Origin: Caryophanales bacterium
Lineage (GTDB): Bacteria; Bacillota_I; Bacilli_A; RF39; UBA660
Assembly: GCA_016291995.1 (NCBI GenBank)
Contig: JAEEZV010000057.1
Location: forward strand, 1-9,352
Reading direction: 5' to 3'
DNA length: 9,352 nt
Positions 1 through 6,375 of the stretch are shown piece by piece; the first letter of the stretch is position 1; each line of letters opens with the position of its first letter. Both the position numbers and the translations under genes were made by a program. The notes below the pieces were generated by a model, which saw only the letters and a program-made list of their open reading frames with translations, did no database searches and was not told the origin of the DNA.

Positions 1-2931
1 ACATTTTCACCATACTATTTAATATTCACTGATGATTATCCAATGATTAGAAGATTAGAAGTAGTTGAAGAAATGTTAAAATTTAAAGGAGACTGTGGCT
101 TCGGTTTGGTATGTGTTGAGAATCAATTGCGTCGTTTACCAAGTGAATGCGTCAATTTCTTATATCTAGATCAAGAGTCATCAATTCTATGTACTGCAAT
201 TGATAATTATTCTAAACAAGTATTCAATAAAGAATTAGAATATAATATTAACATTCCAGAATGCATTAAAAAACTAGCAAACATCCCGATTGAATACACC
301 GAAGATCTGAGAAATTTACCTAAGTCATTAGGATTCTTAGAAATGTTTAATGTCGGAAAGGTAGAACAATTAAATATATTAAACAGATGGAAGTTAAATA
401 ATCCTGTTGAATCTCTAAGAGCTCAAGTCGGCATAAATGATGAAGGCAATCCAATATATTTGGACTTACATGAAAAATATCATGGTCCACATGGATTAAT
501 TGCTGGTACTACTGGTAGTGGTAAATCAGAATTTATTATTACTTATATCTTATCTATGTCCTTAAATTATAGTCCTAACGAAGTAGCTTTCATTCTAATA
601 GACTATAAAGGTGGAGGATTAGCAGGAGCTTTTCAAAATAAAACACAGGGTATAAAACTTCCACATTTAGCGGGTACTATTACTAACTTAGACAAGGCTG
701 AATTAAATAGAACTTTAGTAAGTATCAATAGCGAACTTCAACGTAGACAGCAAAAGTTTAATGAAGTAAGAGATAAATTAGGTGAAAGTACTATTGATAT
801 CTATAAATATCAAAGATTCTTTAGAGAAAAGAAAATAGATGAACCAATGCCTCATTTATTCATTATTAGTGATGAATTTGCCGAATTAAAAAGTCAACAA
901 CCAGAATTCATGGATGATTTAATTTCGGCAGCACGTATTGGTCGTAGCTTGGGTATCCACTTAATACTTGCTACTCAGAAACCTAGTGGTGTCGTAAATG
1001 ATCAAATCTGGTCTAATACTAAATTTAGAGTTTGTTTGAAAGTGCAAGATGCTGGTGATAGTAACGAAATGCTAAAAAGACCAGACGCTGCAACTATTAC
1101 TAATGCAGGTAGATTTTATTTACAAGTAGGTAATGATGAAGTATTTGTCTTAGGACAATCAGGATGGTCTGGAGCAAGTTATAAACCATCTGATATCGTT
1201 AAAAAGAAATATGATAGATCTATTTCCTTTATTGATAATATTGGAAGAGTATATAAAAATGCTGACGAAACAAGCCAAGGTCAGACGACATCAAGCGTGG
1301 GCGATGAACTATCTAATGTCTTAAAATATATCTGTAAATTAGGTGAAAGAGAAAACCTAAGAGCTAGGAACTTATGGTTAGATAGTATACCAGCTACGAT
1401 TTATGTTGATGATATTATTAAAAAATATAATTATCCAATAGATACGACTGTTACAGCAGTATTAGGTGAATATGATGCACCATCTAAACAATTCCAAAAT
1501 ATCCTTACATTACCAATAGATGATGAAGGTAACACATTAGTTTATAGTATGATTCCAACAGCAAGAGAAATGCTTATTCAATCACTTGTATACTCTATAT
1601 GTACTAGATATACTGCTGAAGATATCAATATTTATATTATTGATTTTGGATCTGAATCATTAAGAGTATTTAATAAATTCCCACAAGTCGGAGATGTTAT
1701 CTTTGCTGGTGAAGAAGATAAAATGTTAAAACTATTCGATAATATGGCCAACGAAATGGAAGAAAGAAAGAAATTATTTGCAGATTTTAATGGAGAATAT
1801 AAAACATATATCAAAAATAGTGGAAAAAAGATGCCTATAAAACTATTAATTATCAATAACTATGATTCATTTAAGGAAAATCATGATAAATATGAAGATT
1901 TCTTTGTCAGAATGACTCGTGATGGTGAAAGATACGGTATAAACATGTTAATAAGCGCTACGAACGGAAGAAGTATCTATAGTAAGTTAGAAAGAAATTT
2001 CCAACATACATATGCTATGAATATGAATGATCGCGGTGACTATATTGATGTATTTGGTAAGATAGGCAATATTTATCCAGCTGAATTTGATGGTCGTGGA
2101 ATATTCAAAGATGATGAACCATATGAATTTCAAACAGCTACTGTATGTGATATTGATAATATGTTGTCATTTGTTGATGAAAAGGCTAAGGTAGAAAAAA
2201 CAAAAAGTAATGCCGTAGCTCCTCACATCCCATCTTTACCAGAAAGTATCACCATAGAACAATTAGTACCATATATGACTAATATCAATGCCCTACCACT
2301 CGGAATAAGTAAAAAGAGCCTAAAATTGGCAAATTATAATTTCTTTGAAGACAAAGCTAATATTTTAAGTTCGTTGGACATAAATAATTGCATTGACGTA
2401 TTAAAAACAATTATTCAAGGTGTCAGAAAACTAAATCATATGATTGTATTGATAGATACAGAACAAAAACTATCTAGTATTGGTGGTATGGTAAATACCT
2501 ATGTCGATAAAAATTTTGAAGAATTTATCTTACAATTTGAAAATTTCTTAGATACACAAATTGATGGCAAGAGTACCAAAGTATTATGTATTATTACTGG
2601 ATTAGAAAAATTCCAAGGTTCATTGAATGAACAAAAATTTAAAGGTTTCTTCAATGGTATTAAGACATTAGAAAATATTAATATCCTATTCGTAGAACCT
2701 AGTTTTAAATTTAAGAAAATTGGTTATGAAAATTGGTATTCATCTAATGTAAATAACAGAAATGGTATTTGGGTAGGCAAAGGATTCATGGAACAAACAG
2801 TCATAACACTGGATGAATACTCCAACAAATACAAAGAAAAAATTAATAAACAATTTGCTTGGATCGTAAATAACGGGAAGGGTGATTTAGTTAAAATAGT
2901 GGGAGAAAAAGGTGAAGAAGATGAAGAATAA
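1..2931 (+). CDS. essC: T7SSb motor ATPase EssC/YukB, 5'-truncated by the window edge
   Basis: This is the membrane-anchored FtsK/SpoIIIE-type ATPase that recognises WXG100 substrates and drives type VIIb export. The frame is open from base 1, upstream of the first ATG at 43, so the true start lies outside the window. About 977 codons are visible, against roughly 1,450-1,500 residues in known EssC, so the N-terminal FHA and transmembrane parts are missing. ATPase domain 1 looks active: Walker A GTTGSGKS at nt 505-528, DYKGGG at 601-618, Walker B LFIISDEF with DE at 871-876, and ATQKPSGVVNDQ at 970-1005. The second domain aligns at nt 1546-1572, but SMIPTAREM replaces a P-loop, and its Walker B position reads LLIINNYD (from 1843). 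A third domain (about nt 2330-2900) has no P-loop. Degeneration of the C-terminal ATPase domains is known in this family; there they act mainly in substrate binding and regulation. It overlaps the esaB-like gene. Confidence 0.95.
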   Translation, partial: TFSPYYLIFTDDYPMIRRLEVVEEMLKFKGDCGFGLVCVENQLRRLPSECVNFLYLDQESSILCTAIDNYSKQVFNKELEYNINIPECIKKLANIPIEYTEDLRNLPKSLGFLEMFNVGKVEQLNILNRWKLNNPVESLRAQVGINDEGNPIYLDLHEKYHGPHGLIAGTTGSGKSEFIITYILSMSLNYSPNEVAFILIDYKGGGLAGAFQNKTQGIKLPHLAGTITNLDKAELNRTLVSINSELQRRQQKFNEVRDKLGESTIDIYKYQRFFREKKIDEPMPHLFIISDEFAELKSQQPEFMDDLISAARIGRSLGIHLILATQKPSGVVNDQIWSNTKFRVCLKVQDAGDSNEMLKRPDAATITNAGRFYLQVGNDEVFVLGQSGWSGASYKPSDIVKKKYDRSISFIDNIGRVYKNADETSQGQTTSSVGDELSNVLKYICKLGERENLRARNLWLDSIPATIYVDDIIKKYNYPIDTTVTAVLGEYDAPSKQFQNILTLPIDDEGNTLVYSMIPTAREMLIQSLVYSICTRYTAEDINIYIIDFGSESLRVFNKFPQVGDVIFAGEEDKMLKLFDNMANEMEERKKLFADFNGEYKTYIKNSGKKMPIKLLIINNYDSFKENHDKYEDFFVRMTRDGERYGINMLISATNGRSIYSKLERNFQHTYAMNMNDRGDYIDVFGKIGNIYPAEFDGRGIFKDDEPYEFQTATVCDIDNMLSFVDEKAKVEKTKSNAVAPHIPSLPESITIEQLVPYMTNINALPLGISKKSLKLANYNFFEDKANILSSLDINNCIDVLKTIIQGVRKLNHMIVLIDTEQKLSSIGGMVNTYVDKNFEEFILQFENFLDTQIDGKSTKVLCIITGLEKFQGSLNEQKFKGFFNGIKTLENINILFVEPSFKFKKIGYENWYSSNVNNRNGIWVGKGFMEQTVITLDEYSNKYKEKINKQFAWIVNNGKGDLVKIVGEKGEEDEE

Positions 2932-3175
2932 AATAAGAGTAAACGTTTATATTCCATCTGTTGACAGTGAATATGAAATACTTATTCCTGCAAATGATAC
3001 AATAAAAAAAGTATTAGATCTAATCATCAAATCAGTCAACGAATTAACCGATGATATTTTAACTAAAAATGATAGACATTATTTACTTGATCCAGAAACA
3101 TCAAAAATATATGATAATGCAGCAGTTGTAAGAGAAACAGGTATCACAAATAGTAAAAGGATTATATTGATATAA
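2921..3175 (+). CDS. esaB: EsaB/YukD-like ubiquitin-fold T7SS protein
   Basis: This predicted 84-residue protein has the size and layout of EsaB/YukD, small cytoplasmic ubiquitin-like proteins needed for or regulating type VIIb secretion. The sequence shows an opening beta strand (KIRVNVYIPS), a second strand (YEILIPANDT), a helix (IKKVLDLIIKSVNEL), an HYLLDPETSKIYD segment and a closing strand ending KRIILI. This matches the beta-grasp order. I chose the ATG at 2921, which has AGGTGA six bases upstream. A GTG at 2912, preceded by GGGAG, would add three residues and is a real alternative. Either start lies inside the end of essC (stop at 2929-2931), implying translational coupling. Its position after essC differs from the common esaB-before-essB/essC order in Staphylococcus. 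The stop codon lies in the 3' arm of the following terminator. Confidence 0.85.
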   Translation: MKNKIRVNVYIPSVDSEYEILIPANDTIKKVLDLIIKSVNELTDDILTKNDRHYLLDPETSKIYDNAAVVRETGITNSKRIILI

Positions 3176-3184
3176 TCCTTTTTT
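3155..3184 (+). terminator. Intrinsic terminator of the essC-esaB operon
   Basis: A perfect 12-bp stem (AAAAGGATTATA at 3155-3166 with TATAATCCTTTT at 3171-3182) closes a TTGA loop. The 3' arm runs into six T residues at 3179-3184. The hairpin includes the last codons and the stop codon of the esaB-like gene, so coding end and transcription end are fused. Confidence 0.9.
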
Positions 3185-3217
3185 ACATCCCCAAAGTGTC
3201 AAAAATAGCCACAATTA

Positions 3218-3246
3218 TTGACTAAATGCAAAAATAAATATAATAT
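3218..3246 (+). promoter_or_regulatory. Sigma-A-type promoter of the 276-aa WXG-like gene
   Basis: TTGACT at 3218-3223 and TAATAT at 3241-3246 are separated by exactly 17 bases, a near-consensus vegetative promoter. The expected transcription start is near 3253, at the edge of the conserved leader. A TGTCAA box lies at 3197-3202, 21 bases before the -35. Confidence 0.8.
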
Positions 3247-3254
3247 ATAATCAG

Positions 3255-3280
3255 ATAGTAGATAACACTACAAAGGAGGA
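3255..3280 (+). promoter_or_regulatory. Conserved 5' leader, copy 1
   Basis: These 26 bases end in the Shine-Dalgarno AAAGGAGGA and match the leader at 4616-4641 at 24 positions. They span nearly the whole predicted untranslated leader. In this copy only a weak 4-bp TAGT/ACTA pairing is possible, because the two differing bases fall in the right arm of the stem seen in copy 2. Confidence 0.65.
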
Positions 3281-3286
3281 ATTCAT

Positions 3287-4117
3287 ATGGCAATGGTAGC
3301 CAATAATACATCTATAAGTGATGGCGGTGGAGGGTCTGGCAAGGATACATTTAATTTAAAAGCCGCGCAATCGCTCATAAACCAAATTAGTGATACATAT
3401 ACTACTTTGAGAGATGAGATATCAAATGGTTGGGAAGATATAGTTAATGTTTTGCAAAAAAACTGGGTAGGTGTCGATGAACAAAATTATGAAAGAATAT
3501 TTGCCAATAGAATTGTAGATTTATACAATTGCTCAGGTAAAGTAATATTGTACACGGCTGAAACTATCGAAAAGATTGCTAAGGCATATGTTGAAGCCCA
3601 AAGTGCAAATACTTTTGAAGGTCAAACGGCTATTGATGTAAGCTCATATTCGGCTGGTTTTTTTGAAGCAGCAGATACACTCATATCCACGGTAATCCCA
3701 TATATTAGTGATCCGGATTACAATATTGTTGCGGTACGTCCCAGGACCTTTACTGAGGATATGGATTTAGGATTGACGTCGTCAATGGCAGCAAATGAAA
3801 TTAAAACTGAGATTAACAATTACGTGAATAGAATTAACAAAACAGGGCAGTCATCATTTTATGAATGTTCTAAAGGCGTTGATAGTTTTGTAACAAACGA
3901 AGAAGTAAAAAAATATTTAAAAGGTTTTATTGAGTCTTCCGCTGAAGCAACCACTGAAATTAATACAGCAGTAAGAGTTATGTATGATGCCGTTGATAAA
4001 CTTGTAACACAGCCATATAGTGGTATTGCCAAAAACTTGACAGATAATTTAAGTGAGGCAGCAAGTGATATTAAAAAAACTAACATTGGTAATTCAAGGT
4101 GGAACACAACAATGTAA
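3287..4117 (+). CDS. Two-module WXG100-like protein, probable T7SS substrate (paralog 1)
   Basis: This 276-residue, predicted all-helical protein has no signal peptide or membrane segment. Residues 1-20 include a flexible SDGGGGSG stretch. Residues 23-110 look like a WXG100 helical hairpin with the turn NWVG (W60-G62) followed by DEQNYERIF. A linker leads to RPRTFTEDMDLGLT (151-164). A second helical hairpin covers about 165-250 and carries YDAVD (Y233-D237), fitting the YxxxD T7SS export signal. The C terminus has NIGNSRW. The ATG at 3287 has AAAGGAGGA six bases upstream; the ATG at 3293 is poorly placed. WxG and YxxxD motifs next to essC make a T7SS substrate or secretion partner likely, but no catalytic domain is visible and the exact family is not recognised. 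It is paralogous to the gene at 4648-5442. Confidence 0.85.
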   Translation: MAMVANNTSISDGGGGSGKDTFNLKAAQSLINQISDTYTTLRDEISNGWEDIVNVLQKNWVGVDEQNYERIFANRIVDLYNCSGKVILYTAETIEKIAKAYVEAQSANTFEGQTAIDVSSYSAGFFEAADTLISTVIPYISDPDYNIVAVRPRTFTEDMDLGLTSSMAANEIKTEINNYVNRINKTGQSSFYECSKGVDSFVTNEEVKKYLKGFIESSAEATTEINTAVRVMYDAVDKLVTQPYSGIAKNLTDNLSEAASDIKKTNIGNSRWNTTM

Positions 4118-4139
4118 CCATTCTTTCGCGCACTGAGCA

Positions 4140-4168
4140 TTGAAAGGATAACATAATTAACATTTAAT
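4140..4168 (+). promoter_or_regulatory. Probable promoter of the 101-aa gene
   Basis: TTGAAA at 4140-4145 and TTTAAT at 4163-4168 are 17 bases apart. A start near 4175 leaves a very short leader holding AAAAAGGAGG. No terminator is visible after the upstream gene, so read-through may also supply this gene. Confidence 0.55.
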
Positions 4169-4192
4169 ATTAGACTAAAAAGGAGGACTTAT

Positions 4193-4498
4193 ATGATTGG
4201 TATAGATTATGATATTATAAATAAAATCATGCAAGTAAATGATCTTAACGCAAAAAGTATACGTAAAGATACATCGAACATAATTGATTCAATTAATGTA
4301 ATTGAAACTTGCTATCAAGGCAATTATATTGGCGATATATTTGATGGAATAATAGCGCAGCAAGACGAACTAAAAAAAATTGAAAGCATTGTTAGAAACT
4401 ATACAAGTATTTTATCTTCCGTTAAAGATTCATATGTCTGTCAAGACAAGAAAACGATAGAATACCTAGCTTATGTAAGTTCGAAGATCAAGAAGTAG
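4193..4498 (+). CDS. Small WXG100-like helical-hairpin protein
   Basis: This 101-residue protein has the length of a WXG100/EsxA-type protein. Helix 1 (about 5-38) is followed by a turn reading CYQG (Y41-G43), where tyrosine takes the place of the WXG tryptophan. Helix 2 runs from about 46 to 78, and YVCQD (Y81-D85) fits the C-terminal YxxxD export motif. There is no signal peptide or membrane span. The start at 4193 has AAAAAGGAGG six bases upstream. It lies between the two 270-residue paralogs and is closed by its own terminator. A role as secretion partner, chaperone or co-substrate for those proteins is inferred from position and fold, not from a recognised family name. Confidence 0.8.
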   Translation: MIGIDYDIINKIMQVNDLNAKSIRKDTSNIIDSINVIETCYQGNYIGDIFDGIIAQQDELKKIESIVRNYTSILSSVKDSYVCQDKKTIEYLAYVSSKIKK

Positions 4499-4510
4499 TT
4501 TATTATGAAT

Positions 4511-4548
4511 AAAAGAATTAGTTGTTATTGCGACTAGTTCTTTTCTTT
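4511..4548 (+). terminator. Intrinsic terminator after the 101-aa gene
   Basis: AAAAGAATTAGTTG at 4511-4524 pairs with CGACTAGTTCTTTT at 4531-4544 (14 bp including two G-U pairs) around a six-base loop. A T-rich tail continues to 4548. Confidence 0.85.
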
Positions 4549-4552
4549 ACAC

Positions 4553-4570
4553 TAAAATGTCAACATTTTA
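4553..4570. repeat. Operator-like palindrome upstream of the second WXG-like gene
   Basis: TAAAATGT and ACATTTTA form perfect 8-bp arms around a central CA. The element ends 10 bases before the -35 and contains TGTCAA at 4558-4563. The same core occurs at a matching distance upstream of the paralog's promoter, so a regulator-binding site is possible. Confidence 0.45.
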
Positions 4571-4579
4571 ACTAAATAC

Positions 4580-4608
4580 TTGCCTTAATTCACTATAGTA
4601 GATATAAT
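4580..4608 (+). promoter_or_regulatory. Sigma-A-type promoter of the 264-aa WXG-like gene
   Basis: TTGCCT at 4580-4585 and a consensus TATAAT at 4603-4608 are 17 bases apart. Transcription would start near 4615, at the base of the leader hairpin. Confidence 0.8.
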
Positions 4609-4615
4609 AGAATTA

Positions 4616-4641
4616 ATAGTAGATAATACTATAAAGGAGGA
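4616..4641 (+). promoter_or_regulatory. Conserved 5' leader with hairpin, copy 2
   Basis: This matches the leader at 3255-3280 at 24 of 26 bases. ATAGTA (4616-4621) and TACTAT (4627-4632) form a perfect 6-bp stem around GATAA, immediately before the Shine-Dalgarno AAAGGAGGA. The stem would sit at the extreme 5' end of the mRNA, a position where hairpins can protect transcripts from decay; that role is inferred. Confidence 0.6.
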
Positions 4642-4647
4642 AATAAT

Positions 4648-5442
4648 ATGGTAATGCCAGCAAATGTAAATGTATCTGTAAGTGATGGAGGTGGCGGCGG
4701 CTCATCATTAAGATTTGCTTATAACATTAAGGGAGCAAAAGACTTAATGAATAAGATAGTTGAAAACTATGATAATTATGGCGCCTATATTAAAAGAGAA
4801 TGGATTGGAGTTGTAGATACACTACAAGCAAATTGGGTAGGTGAGGATGAGCAAAACTATGAAAAAATATTTGCTAAGAAAATATCCGATTGTTATCGTG
4901 TATCACATAAAATAGTTCAAAAGTTATTAAATCTAATAGCTATTACTGCTGACTCGCTAAGACAAATGCAAAACAGTAATGTTTTTAGTGGACAAAGTGA
5001 ATTAACATCAGATATCGAGGCAGTTGTGGCTCCAGAATTATCGCTTCCAGAAGAAGATATCGTCGAATATAGACCTAGAAGCTTTACTGAGGATATGGAT
5101 TTAGGACTTACCACGGACAAAGCGGCTGACATAATTAAAGAAAAGATAGGCAGTTATGTCGCAGATCTTCATGGTCATCAACTAAGCACAACAGAAGCTT
5201 ACTACGCAGAAATAAACATGTTCATGAAAAATGATGAATTGAAACAAGCGTATGAAAGTCTAGTTGTAGCACATTTAGAAGTTGCTAACGAAATAGCTAC
5301 AGCAATGAAAGATATGTACAATGCAATAGATGATTTAGTAACAAAACCATATGGTAATGTATCTAAAAACATTTCGTCAGAACTTAATGAAATAACAAAA
5401 GATATCAAAAATGTTGATATTGGTAATTCAAGATGGCAATAG
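4648..5442 (+). CDS. Two-module WXG100-like protein, probable T7SS substrate (paralog 2)
   Basis: This 264-residue paralog of the gene at 3287-4117 has the same architecture: a glycine-rich SDGGGGGSS tail (12-20), a WXG100-like hairpin with NWVG (W63-G65) and DEQNYEKIF, a linker, RPRSFTEDMDLGLT (142-155), a second helical hairpin with YNAID (Y224-D228, YxxxD), and a C terminus with DIGNSRWQ. The sequences differ widely outside these blocks, so the duplication is old while the blocks are constrained. Like its paralog, it has no signal peptide, membrane span or recognisable enzyme domain. The ATG at 4648 has AAAGGAGG seven bases upstream; the ATG two codons later is less well placed. It has its own promoter and terminator, so it is a monocistronic unit. 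Export by the neighbouring T7SS is a strong inference; what the protein does afterwards is unknown. Confidence 0.85.
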   Translation: MVMPANVNVSVSDGGGGGSSLRFAYNIKGAKDLMNKIVENYDNYGAYIKREWIGVVDTLQANWVGEDEQNYEKIFAKKISDCYRVSHKIVQKLLNLIAITADSLRQMQNSNVFSGQSELTSDIEAVVAPELSLPEEDIVEYRPRSFTEDMDLGLTTDKAADIIKEKIGSYVADLHGHQLSTTEAYYAEINMFMKNDELKQAYESLVVAHLEVANEIATAMKDMYNAIDDLVTKPYGNVSKNISSELNEITKDIKNVDIGNSRWQ

Positions 5443-5470
5443 AACTAAGAAATTAGTTCTTTTCTTTTCT
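5441..5470 (+). terminator. Intrinsic terminator of the 264-aa gene
   Basis: AGAACTAA (5441-5448) pairs perfectly with TTAGTTCT (5453-5460) around a GAAA tetraloop. A T-rich tail follows. The left arm begins inside the TAG stop codon. Confidence 0.85.
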
Positions 5471-5488
5471 TACTTGTTATTGTATAAT
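5460..5488 (+). promoter_or_regulatory. Probable promoter of the 67/208/299-aa operon
   Basis: A consensus TATAAT lies at 5483-5488. The best -35 at 17-base spacing is TTTTCT (5460-5465), only 3 of 6 matches, and it falls in the T tail of the preceding terminator. The -10 is convincing; the -35 is weak. Confidence 0.5.
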
Positions 5489-5517
5489 ATAATTAGAACA
5501 AGGTATGGTGAGATGGT

Positions 5518-5721
5518 ATGAATCATAATATGAACATGGTAAAAAATAATCTAAATTATGCTAAAAATGAATTAAGTAATGCCATAAATAATATTAAAAA
5601 ATTTGCAATGATTAATGATGTCCCATTATATAGTAGTAATATTAATAATATTATAGGCCGAATAGGTAATCAGATTAATAATGTAACGTATTATATTATT
5701 CCTGCGATTAATAAGGAGTAA
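5518..5721 (+). CDS. Small helical protein, possible T7SS helper
   Basis: This 67-residue protein is rich in asparagine, lysine and isoleucine and looks like a short helical hairpin: one helix over about residues 5-32, a break at NDVPLYSS, and a second helix over 40-60. It has no signal peptide, membrane span, WXG or YxxxD motif. The start at 5518 has GGTGAG five bases upstream. The stop is four bases before the next ATG, and the next gene's ribosome-binding site lies inside this gene, so translation is probably coupled. Small helical proteins directly upstream of LXG-type substrates are known as targeting partners (Lap/DUF-type) in T7SSb loci. This gene fits that position and size, but I do not recognise its family. 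Confidence 0.65.
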   Translation: MNHNMNMVKNNLNYAKNELSNAINNIKKFAMINDVPLYSSNINNIIGRIGNQINNVTYYIIPAINKE

Positions 5722-5725
5722 TACT

Positions 5726-6352
5726 ATGGGATACTTTATATTAAATACTTCTACCTTAGCTGATGGTATCAATAAATATAAAAATAGCAAAAGAAAATAT
5801 AAGGACGACATAAATTCTACCTATAATATGTTAAAAAATGTTGATGGCGGATGGTATAGCCCGCAAGCAACAGTTCTTGTCGAGAAATTAAAAAAAGATA
5901 AGTATGAAATAGATAATTATTTAAATAAAATAGAAAGCATGTATCAAGAATTAGAATTTTTAAAGAATTCATTTGATAACTTGTTCGCTAGTTTCGGTTG
6001 TAAAAGAGGATCAAAACTTCGTTATGATGATGAATATTATTGGCAAGTTATGAGAAACTTAGACAATGCTACAGGATATTTAAATAATGCATTGTCATAT
6101 GTTAATTCATGTAATTTCCATGCAGATTTTAAAGCAATTCATCAAGTATATGTGCTGAGAACAGAAATAGTAAATCTAAAAACAATGATTACTAGTATAA
6201 AGAATTCTTTAACAGTATTTAAAAATAAAACTAATAAAATATTTGCAGATACTAGAGAGGGATTAAAACCACAAAAAAACACTAAACTTAATGTAGAGAA
6301 GCTTAATTATAATTGGTCTGCCGTAGACATTGAAGATAGCATAAATATATAA
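5726..6352 (+). CDS. Helical WXG/LXG-like protein of unknown function
   Basis: This 208-residue protein is predicted to be mostly helical and has no signal peptide or membrane span. Residues 8-90 resemble a WXG100/LXG hairpin: helix 1, a DGGWYSPQA turn with W43 in the position of the WXG tryptophan (GWYS instead of WXG), then helix 2 with YQELE (Y73-E77), a YxxxE variant of the export signal. Residues 100-175 form a second helical section, and a short C-terminal tail follows. The length matches an LXG domain without its usual C-terminal toxin. AAGGAG lies seven bases before the ATG, inside the preceding gene. The next gene starts 23 bases downstream with a very strong ribosome-binding site. 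A T7SS-linked role as substrate or targeting module is inferred from fold and context. Confidence 0.75.
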   Translation: MGYFILNTSTLADGINKYKNSKRKYKDDINSTYNMLKNVDGGWYSPQATVLVEKLKKDKYEIDNYLNKIESMYQELEFLKNSFDNLFASFGCKRGSKLRYDDEYYWQVMRNLDNATGYLNNALSYVNSCNFHADFKAIHQVYVLRTEIVNLKTMITSIKNSLTVFKNKTNKIFADTREGLKPQKNTKLNVEKLNYNWSAVDIEDSINI

Positions 6353-6375
6353 TATATAATAAAGGAGGTGCCTCA

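Noticed and set aside
1632..1856. Minus-strand open frames inside essC and the WXG-like genes
   Set aside because: They lie opposite strongly supported coding sequence, give low-complexity hydrophobic products typical of antisense AT-rich frames, and have no convincing start signals.
3197..3202. TTGACA on the minus strand (as TGTCAA) as a divergent promoter, also at 4558-4563
   Set aside because: At 16-18 base spacing there is no reasonable -10 on the minus strand in either copy, and no minus-strand gene. A shared upstream box fits better.
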